DNA of 19,893 bases from Dehalococcoidia bacterium UBA2160 (GTDB lineage Bacteria; Chloroflexota; Dehalococcoidia; Lucifugimonadales; UBA1123): the NCBI GenBank assembly GCA_002328865.1, contig DCWO01000081.1, positions 50,563 through 70,455 on the forward strand, read 5' to 3'. The number at the start of each line of letters is the position of its first letter. Within the stretch, counting starts at the first letter, position 1. Made by a program: the position numbers and the translations under genes. Below, in pieces: positions 14,661 to 19,893 of the stretch. Under the pieces are notes generated by a model. The model was not told where the DNA came from, ran no database searches, and saw only the letters and a list, made by a program, of their open reading frames with translations.

Positions 14661-15809
14661 CTACCTGCCGAACAGGGCGGCGATGCGCTCGCCGACGATC
14701 TTGTCCTGCCCTTCGCGCAGCCCGAACCCGTGAATCACGATGTCCGACTCGCCCTCACGCACCCTGGTCCACACGGGTGGGTCGCCGGCCTTGAGCTTGT
14801 CGACGACTTCCTGAGCGGTCATGCCCGCTACCGTTGGATCGACGCTGATCTGCACGCCGAACGGTTGGTGTCCGATCACGTTGTCGAGCATCGTGACGGT
14901 TAGGCCGGGAATGCCCTGGAGCGGTCCCATTACCGCCTGACACTGCTGCTCGATCGTGGCGAGTCGTTCCTCGTGATTCATGGTGAACCAACGGCGAGTT
15001 GCGGCCACGGCGCCCATAATCTCCTGACGGTCGATCTTCTGCGGCCTGCCGACGCCGCGAATCCGACGTCCCTCATAGCCCACGAACGACTGGTAAGAGA
15101 GCTTGCGAATCAGGTCCTCACTGCCCAGCGCGAGTCCCGTGGACTGGGGAGCGCCCATGTACTTGGCGGCGATGCACTGGAAGTCCGCGCCCATGCGCAC
15201 GTATTTGCCGAAGTTCTCCAGCGGGTAGATCTGCCCCGCCGCGTCCACTGTGACGAGCACGCCCTTCGCGTGGGCGATCTCGATAGTGTCTTCGAGGGAC
15301 AACGCCTTCGGGTCGGGCGTCTGTTCGACCATGTAGTAGTGAACCGCCGCCGTATTGGGGCCGATCGCGTTCTCGAGATCCTCGCGGGTCGTCTCGTCGT
15401 CGGAGCCGAAGTCGACGAGCTTGGCGCCCGCCAATTCCAGGCATCGGTCGTACCAGTACCGGTGCCTGCGCTGAATCAGTATCTCGTTCTTCATGCCCGT
15501 GGTGTCGGGGAGCTGCTGGATCCGGTCGTCGTCGTCGCCGGCCATGATCGCCGCAGTCGCCAGGGTCAGGGCCGAGCCCGCGCCGGACGTGATGTACGCT
15601 GCAGGCACGTCGATCATGTCGGCCAGCCATTTGCCTGCCTTCTCCTCGAGCTCCATCAGCGGGATATAGGCCACGTCGGCCGCTTCCATCGCCTCCTTGA
15701 CCTCGGGCAACGGGGTCGAGCCGCCAAGCATCGTCACGCTACCGATAGCGTTGATTATGGGAGTAGCGCCGATCTGTTTGTAGATCTGTCCGAAGGTGGT
15801 GTCTGCCAT
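14661..15809 (-). CDS. SelA/DgaE-like PLP-dependent enzyme
   Basis: This 382-aa fold-type I PLP enzyme is of the selenocysteine-synthase-like group, which also holds D-glucosaminate-6-phosphate ammonia-lyase (DgaE). It starts with GATPIINAIGSVTMLGGSTPLPEV, typical of this group, and has TSGAGSALTLA (74-84) for the PLP phosphate, the cofactor Asp in VTVDAAGQ (Asp189) and the Schiff-base lysine in CIAAKYMGAPQSTG (Lys216). True SelA is longer, with an N-terminal tRNA-binding domain that is absent here, so a role in selenocysteine synthesis is unlikely; an amino-sugar-acid lyase or a related beta-elimination is more likely. The ATG at 15809 has AAGGAG 6 bases upstream. It is the first gene of the minus-strand cluster and has its own downstream hairpin. 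Confidence 0.86.
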   Translation of the reverse strand: MADTTFGQIYKQIGATPIINAIGSVTMLGGSTPLPEVKEAMEAADVAYIPLMELEEKAGKWLADMIDVPAAYITSGAGSALTLATAAIMAGDDDDRIQQLPDTTGMKNEILIQRRHRYWYDRCLELAGAKLVDFGSDDETTREDLENAIGPNTAAVHYYMVEQTPDPKALSLEDTIEIAHAKGVLVTVDAAGQIYPLENFGKYVRMGADFQCIAAKYMGAPQSTGLALGSEDLIRKLSYQSFVGYEGRRIRGVGRPQKIDRQEIMGAVAATRRWFTMNHEERLATIEQQCQAVMGPLQGIPGLTVTMLDNVIGHQPFGVQISVDPTVAGMTAQEVVDKLKAGDPPVWTRVREGESDIVIHGFGLREGQDKIVGERIAALFGR

Positions 15810-16132
15810 TCGTCACTCCTTGTAAGTCAATCGCTTGGCGTTTCGGGAACCGGGCATCGCGTTGGCGATACGTGGCTGATATGCTACTCGAACTGGAGAC
15901 CCATCACAACAGCCGGCCCCGTGACCATCGGTTTGCTGTCTGCGAGGGCGCCGGCCATCGATGGTGCCAGAGCGCGGCTGGATCGGTCGATGGCGTCGCT
16001 TTGCCGCAGGGTCAGGCGCTCAGGTTATTGTTGGCAGTATCTCGAGAGACATGTCGCCAGACCATCGCACAACAAGAAACGCCCCGGGGATTTGGCGGGA
16101 CCCCGGGGCGCAATGAGTGACTCACGGTGCGG
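15810..16132. other. Intergenic region with a terminator, no gene seen
   Basis: These 323 bases lie between the SelA-like gene (starting at 15809) and the end of the repeat-protein gene (16133), both on the minus strand. The only clear structure is the terminator hairpin at 16071-16110. A short plus-strand frame at 15872-16120 has no family features. I could not find a good minus-strand promoter for the SelA-like gene. Confidence 0.5.
16071..16110 (-). terminator. Intrinsic terminator of the repeat-protein gene
   Basis: CGCCCCGGGG (16080-16089) and CCCCGGGGCG (16101-16110) form a perfect GC-only 10-pair stem with an 11-base loop. On the minus strand it is followed by TTTCTTGTT, and it sits 22 bases after the stop codon of the long repeat-protein gene. 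This is a standard Rho-independent terminator layout. Confidence 0.75.
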
Positions 16133-17827
16133 CTAGAAGTTGAAGTCGGTGACGTCCTTGCCGTCGGCGATGGTGACGAGCTTGCGAACTTCGAGGTATC
16201 CCTGTCCTTGGGCGATCACCTCGATGACGCCGTCAGGCAAACCTCGAAGTGCAAACGTGCCGTCGCTGTTGGTCGAGTCCCAGGCCAACTGGCCGCTGTC
16301 CACGGGTCCGGCGGAGAGGTCCATGCCGGAGATCGGCTGTCCGGTGGCCGCGTCGGTGATTCTGCCGGAGATGCTCGCGCCGCGCGTCATGGCGATGTCT
16401 ACGCTTCCGACCGTTCCGGTTCCGTTGACGCTGATCAGGCCAGCGCCGTCAGACGAATGCCCGCCGCCGTAGTATTGGCGGATGTAGCCGGCGCCGTCAG
16501 CATACGCTTTGACTCGGTAATTGCCCGGAGCGACGCCCGTCAGCTTGTACCATCCCTGGGAGTCGGTGTTGCCGTTCACGCCACCGTAGCCTTGGAATGA
16601 GGTCGCCTCGATCCAGGCGTCTGCTACGGGAACGCCGGTCTTGGCGTCGACGATGCGGCCGGCGATGGCGCCGCCGAGAACCATCTCGAAGTCGATGTCT
16701 TCGATGGTCTCGGTTCCGACTATGGTGAACCTGGCAGCGGCATCCCAAGACTTTTCCGCCTCGTAGTATTGCTCGATGTACCCGGAACGACGCGCATCGA
16801 CACGGATGCGATATGACCCTGCCGCGAGTCCCTCCATGGTGAACGTGCCGTTGCCGTCAGTTCCGACATACACGTTGACACCATCGCCATTGACGGACTC
16901 GGCCCCGACCTCGGCGTCGATGATTGGCTTGCCAGTTGCGGCGTTAACGACAGTCCCCGAGATAGTTCCGCCTCGCCCGAGCTCGAAGTCGGCGCTCATG
17001 GTCGATCCAGAATTTGTCAACCGCAGGTTCACTCTCTCACCGATGTGACGTTGACTCCACACTTCCACGGTGACGATCCCCGCAGGCAACCCGGTCAGCG
17101 TGTACTTGCCGTCGCGACCTGTCGATGCCCAGGCCACCTGGTCTTGGTCGATGGGACCGGCGCTCAACTCGGCGCCCGCAACCGGCGAGCCGTCTTCGGC
17201 ATCGGTTATGCGGCCGATCAGTGTCACGCCCCTTTTCATCGGGAAGTCGATGTCGTTGACGGCGCCGGTTCCTTTCACGGCTACGGTCACGGCATCGTCC
17301 CGGAAGAGAGCGCCGCCATAGTACTGTTGGATGTAACCTTCGCTGTCGGCGTCGGCTTTGACTCGGTATGCGCCGGGCGCCAGGCCACGGATGGTGTACC
17401 GGCCCTCGAGATCGGTTTCGTCGCTGGAGCCGCCGTGACCCTCGGTGGAGCGAGCTCCGACATGGGCATTGGCGATGGGGAGCCCAGTCTCAGCATCGAA
17501 CATCCTCCCCGAGATTGTTGCGCCGCGCGCGACCTCGAAGTCGATGCCTTCGATCACCTTGGTTCCCTGGACTGTGACCGTGCCTGCATCGTCTCTGGAT
17601 CTCTGGGTTTCATAGTAGCCCCGGTTTTGTGCGTCGACGTGTCCCCGATAGGCGCCGTCGGCGAATCCTTCGATGCGATAACGACCGTCTCGGTCGGTCT
17701 GTGCGTGGAGATTGGTATCCAGTCCGTCGATTCTTTCAAAATGTACGGTGACTTCGCTGACGAGCAACCCTGTATCGGCGTCGACGACCTTGCCGGTGAT
17801 CGAGGCGCCTCGGGTCAGGACGATGTC
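16133..17827 (-). CDS. C-terminal part of the frameshifted nine-repeat protein
   Basis: This segment is the downstream continuation, in the -1 frame, of the membrane-anchored protein that starts beyond the right edge. It encodes about 564 residues made of repeats 4 to 9 of a carboxypeptidase-regulatory-like (CarboxypepD_reg / transthyretin-like beta-sandwich) domain, each starting like GASITGKVVDADTG. The same frame is formally open to 18301, but upstream of 17827 its translation is Arg-rich noise, because the real coding frame there is the other one. There is no start codon near 17827, so this part would not be made by itself unless ribosomes shift or the base loss is a sequencing error. The protein ends DGKDVTDFNF and is followed by a strong terminator. 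Confidence 0.85.
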   Translation of the reverse strand, partial: DIVLTRGASITGKVVDADTGLLVSEVTVHFERIDGLDTNLHAQTDRDGRYRIEGFADGAYRGHVDAQNRGYYETQRSRDDAGTVTVQGTKVIEGIDFEVARGATISGRMFDAETGLPIANAHVGARSTEGHGGSSDETDLEGRYTIRGLAPGAYRVKADADSEGYIQQYYGGALFRDDAVTVAVKGTGAVNDIDFPMKRGVTLIGRITDAEDGSPVAGAELSAGPIDQDQVAWASTGRDGKYTLTGLPAGIVTVEVWSQRHIGERVNLRLTNSGSTMSADFELGRGGTISGTVVNAATGKPIIDAEVGAESVNGDGVNVYVGTDGNGTFTMEGLAAGSYRIRVDARRSGYIEQYYEAEKSWDAAARFTIVGTETIEDIDFEMVLGGAIAGRIVDAKTGVPVADAWIEATSFQGYGGVNGNTDSQGWYKLTGVAPGNYRVKAYADGAGYIRQYYGGGHSSDGAGLISVNGTGTVGSVDIAMTRGASISGRITDAATGQPISGMDLSAGPVDSGQLAWDSTNSDGTFALRGLPDGVIEVIAQGQGYLEVRKLVTIADGKDVTDFNF

Positions 17828-18618
17828 GCGCTCAAAGTAGCCCCGGCTTTGTCCAGGGCGAGCGTCTGCCACTGGTCGATGTGCCGCCTGCTCCTGATTT
17901 CGACGTCGATGAGTCCCACGGGGAGCCCTGGCAGGATGTATTTCCCGTCTCTTCCCGTGGATGCCCACGACACATGCTCTCCGTCGTTCGGCCCTGCGGA
18001 CAGATCGACGTCTTCGATCGGCAATCCCGTCTCTGAATCTGTGATCTGGCCGATCAGCGCCGCGCCTTTCTCCAGCGAGAAGTCGATGTCCTTGGCGGTC
18101 TCCGAATCTCCCACGTTGACCAGTTCGGCTCTGCGCCAATCGGCGGCGTTGTCGAAGTATCGGAGGACGTAGCCTTGTTCGTCGCCATATGCCTTGACGC
18201 GATATTTCCCGGGAGCCAGACCTGCGAGTGTGTACCAGCCTCCGGCATCGATGTCGGCGTTCGCGCCGCCGTCGCCGTTGTCTGCATAAGACTCGACCCA
18301 TGCGTGAGCGATGGGGAGTCCGGTTTCGGCGTCTGTTACACGACCCGTTATGGCGCCACCGCGGTCCAACGTGTAGTTCACGTTGATTACGGAATCCAAT
18401 GCCTCAATCTGGATCGTGGCGTATGAGTCGATGTACAGGTCACTGTTGAAGTTCATGTCCACGAGGCCCGCGGGCAAACCGGTTAATGCGAACGCGCCGT
18501 CGCTTCCGGTGTCTGCCCAAGCGGTGTGATCGCCTTCGACCAGCCCCGCCGAGACCCCGACGTCTGCGATAGGCGCACCCGTGGAAGCGTCGGTCACCAC
18601 TCCTCGGATCGTGGCCCC
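16136..18618 (-). repeat. Array of nine CarboxypepD_reg coding repeats, ABABBABBA
   Basis: The repeats begin near 18618, 18357, 18066, 17809, 17524, 17230, 16972, 16675 and 16381 (minus strand). Each starts with a G-x-x-I-x-G-x-V/I-x-D-A-x-T-G-x-P-I core. Two types alternate. Type A (repeats 1, 3, 6, 9) has LSAGP.D....AW.STG.DG and GLP.G, and is 86-87 residues long. Type B (2, 4, 5, 7, 8) mostly carries G.YRVKA.AD..GYI.QYY and ends ..DIDF, and is 95-99 residues long. The pattern from the start is A-B-A-B-B-A-B-B-A. Confidence 0.8.
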
Positions 18619-19893
18619 GCGGACCATTCCGGACCCAGGGGCCGTCAATGTCAGAGGGCTCGGCGTCGTCTCCTCGGCGAACACGAGGATCTCGTACCAG
18701 TCCGACCCTTCGAACTCCGTGTCGTCGAACTCGACGACCAACATGTATCCCTCGTCGGTGAGGTTGATCGTGCCGGCGACATCGCCTCTGGCGTCCAGAG
18801 CCTCGATTCTGACCTCAGCATATCCAGCAGGGAAAGGCGGCGTGAGCCGGTCGTACATCGACGACTCGCACTGGCAATCGTAGTTTTGTGCGTCAGGCTG
18901 GTCAGGCCACTCGGGGAGCCACTTCTCGTCGTTGAATCTCGTCGCCAGATCGGTTGAAGCGCTTCGACCTGGGGCCGACAGCTCCTTGTGAAGCCACCAC
19001 GCCTCTGAGCCGCGCATCACGAGCTGGCTTTTGCCGTCGATGTTGGCCGTGACGTGGATGGCCGACCCGTCGTAGGCGGTGTCGACAACGGTCGCGCCGG
19101 CGTTGAATGCCGGATCGGTCGCGAGTTCGGTTTCTCCGCCCGACGCCAGAACATCCGAGACGCCCGCCGAAGGCACGCTGTCGTCGATTTCGATTCGTTG
19201 GACTTCCACGATCCTGGCGACGGGTACAGGGGCCTCGTCTGCCTCTCCATCTCGAGGTTCAAAGCTGATGAAGCTGTCCCGATTCGCGACTGGCGAATCG
19301 TTTTGAATGAGGCCAGTCTGCGCTAACTGGTCGCGGCACGTGTCTTGAATTGCGTCCTGATCGGCGCCTGACGGCCCCAGACCGTTGAGCAGCATGCTGG
19401 ACGCGCGGCTCACGCCAACGACGCTGGCGACGCAGTCGAACAGCGGTCCTTGTAGCGCCGCGAGCTCGTCCGTCGAGACGATCTGCGCGGGCTGCACGTT
19501 CCCGAGGTTGCTCTGTGTCGGGTCGATCCCTGAGTCGAGTGCGCTTTGAGCTGCATTCGCAGCCGTCAGCAAACCCTGCGGAGAAGACTGTATCTGTCCG
19601 TCGATCTGTTGAGATTTGGCAGCCGCCTCCGGTGAAATTTGCGGAGTGTCACTGGCGTCGACTGGCAACGCGGACGGCCCCGGCTCCCACAGGTCTGACG
19701 CGAGTCGCGCGGCTGCCTGCACTCCGAACCAGCTTGTCGACTGCGCGTAATCGATGGCGCGATCCCACGCGCCGACGCGAGCGCCGATCACCGCAACCGT
19801 CAGAGAGATGGTCAGGACGGTTCCCATCCACGCCCAACGGCGTCGGTGCGAGCGTTGCCACGCTTGCGCCCAGTGTAGACCGTCAGCGAAAGT
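17815..19893 (-). CDS. Membrane-anchored CarboxypepD_reg repeat protein, 5' part (cut by window edge)
   Basis: The frame is open to the window edge, so the true start lies outside. Although an ATG exists at 19827, it has no ribosome site, and the 22 codons before it read as sensible protein (HWAQAWQRSHRRRWAW). That basic stretch precedes one transmembrane segment (GTVLTISLTVAVIGARV), giving an inside-to-outside anchor. An unrecognised extracytoplasmic region of about 380 residues follows, with Cys at DCQC (317-320 from the ATG), then repeats 1 to 3 of the CarboxypepD_reg type from about residue 404. It ends abruptly at a TGA in repeat 3, just after ATLSA, because of a one-base loss near 17827. 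Restored, the gene would encode at least 1,250 residues in one chain. It is probably a surface or envelope protein. Confidence 0.85.
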   Translation of the reverse strand, partial: TFADGLHWAQAWQRSHRRRWAWMGTVLTISLTVAVIGARVGAWDRAIDYAQSTSWFGVQAAARLASDLWEPGPSALPVDASDTPQISPEAAAKSQQIDGQIQSSPQGLLTAANAAQSALDSGIDPTQSNLGNVQPAQIVSTDELAALQGPLFDCVASVVGVSRASSMLLNGLGPSGADQDAIQDTCRDQLAQTGLIQNDSPVANRDSFISFEPRDGEADEAPVPVARIVEVQRIEIDDSVPSAGVSDVLASGGETELATDPAFNAGATVVDTAYDGSAIHVTANIDGKSQLVMRGSEAWWLHKELSAPGRSASTDLATRFNDEKWLPEWPDQPDAQNYDCQCESSMYDRLTPPFPAGYAEVRIEALDARGDVAGTINLTDEGYMLVVEFDDTEFEGSDWYEILVFAEETTPSPLTLTAPGSGMVRGATIRGVVTDASTGAPIADVGVSAGLVEGDHTAWADTGSDGAFALTGLPAGLVDMNFNSDLYIDSYATIQIEALDSVINVNYTLDRGGAITGRVTDAETGLPIAHAWVESYADNGDGGANADIDAGGWYTLAGLAPGKYRVKAYGDEQGYVLRYFDNAADWRRAELVNVGDSETAKDIDFSLEKGAALIGQITDSETGLPIEDVDLSAGPNDGEHVSWASTGRDGKYILPGLPVGLIDVEIRSRRHIDQWQTLALDKAGATLSATSS
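17824..17830 (-). other. Frameshift site (apparent loss of one G)
   Basis: On the minus strand the sequence AGC GCG ACA TCG TCC TGA ends the first frame. Inserting one G gives AGC GCG GAC ATC GTC CTG, that is S-A-D-I-V-L, matching SADFEL at the same place in repeat 6. Repeat 3 measures 257 bases where its sister, repeat 6, measures 258, so exactly one base is missing. No slippery heptamer is visible here. Confidence 0.8.

Noticed and set aside
14661..15809. Naming this gene selA and inferring selenocysteine use
   Set aside because: It lacks the N-terminal tRNA-binding domain of SelA and no selB, selD or SECIS-like element is seen; a DgaE-like lyase fits better.
14973..16136. A 387-codon plus-strand frame opposite the SelA-like gene and the intergenic region
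   Set aside because: No motif, composition of a shadow frame (Arg/Val/His-rich), and it runs through a terminator hairpin.
17045..18172. A 375-codon plus-strand frame opposite the repeats
   Set aside because: It is the mirror of repetitive coding DNA and shows no independent family features.
17828..18301. The first 158 codons of the long minus-strand frame ending at 16133
   Set aside because: The translation is almost pure Arg-rich noise and overlaps the real coding frame of repeats 2 and 3; only the part after 17827 is coding.
16136..18618. Possible CRISPR or tandem DNA repeat
   Set aside because: The periodicity is of diverged protein domains of 86-99 codons, not short identical repeats with spacers.

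Overview
The window looks like a GC-rich (roughly 60 %) bacterial chromosome segment, most likely Chloroflexota of the Dehalococcoidia / SAR202 type. That assignment is an inference. It rests on the mix of a CaiB/BaiF CoA-transferase, a luciferase-like flavin oxidoreductase, a deazaflavin (F420)-type nitroreductase, a DUF885 peptidase and a small Tat-signal protein, on several TTG starts backed by clear Shine-Dalgarno sites, and on dispersed CATTCTGA...GAAGAATCT palindromic repeats that I remember from such genomes. No rRNA, tRNA, CRISPR array, transposase, integrase or phage gene was seen.

Layout. 1-1000: a small stand-alone FHA protein and a 66-aa Tat-signal protein, both on the minus strand, the latter with a good promoter. 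993-1718: an unrecognised plus-strand gene. 1769-3334 (minus): a soluble PAS hybrid histidine kinase whose receiver domain has lost the phosphoacceptor Asp. 3335-3800: a 466-bp divergent intergenic region with an AT-rich island, strong hairpins and a near-consensus promoter for manC. 3801-6939 (plus): manC (GDP-mannose synthesis), a class V aminotransferase of the alanine/serine-glyoxylate type, and an ABM-fold monooxygenase-like protein. 7080-7881 (plus): a tightly coupled pair of small genes that resembles a two-gene cassette I recall from distant phyla; the second has a Cys/His pattern suggestive of a papain/NlpC-like hydrolase. 7899-9578 (minus): a DUF885 metallopeptidase. 9954-12507 (plus): three redox enzymes (deazaflavin nitroreductase, aldo/keto reductase, luciferase-like monooxygenase), the last flanked by repeats. 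12751-15809 (minus): a GNAT acetyltransferase overlapping a formyl-CoA:oxalate-transferase-like CaiB gene, preceded by a SelA/DgaE-like PLP enzyme with its own terminator. 16133-19893 (minus): a membrane-anchored protein with nine carboxypeptidase-regulatory-like repeats, broken by a one-base frameshift and running off the right edge.

How the genes work together. Most are small accessory metabolic units, not one pathway. manC feeds GDP-mannose into glycan synthesis. The CaiB-like, SelA-like, AKR, LLM and F420-type genes look like separate catabolic or redox functions typical of oligotroph genomes with many paralogues. The most unusual content is the coupled 7080/7435 pair, the nine-repeat surface protein with its ABB super-repeat and frameshift, the degenerate receiver, the structured leader upstream of the kinase, and the palindromic repeats in which a hairpin base pair differs between copies while pairing is kept.
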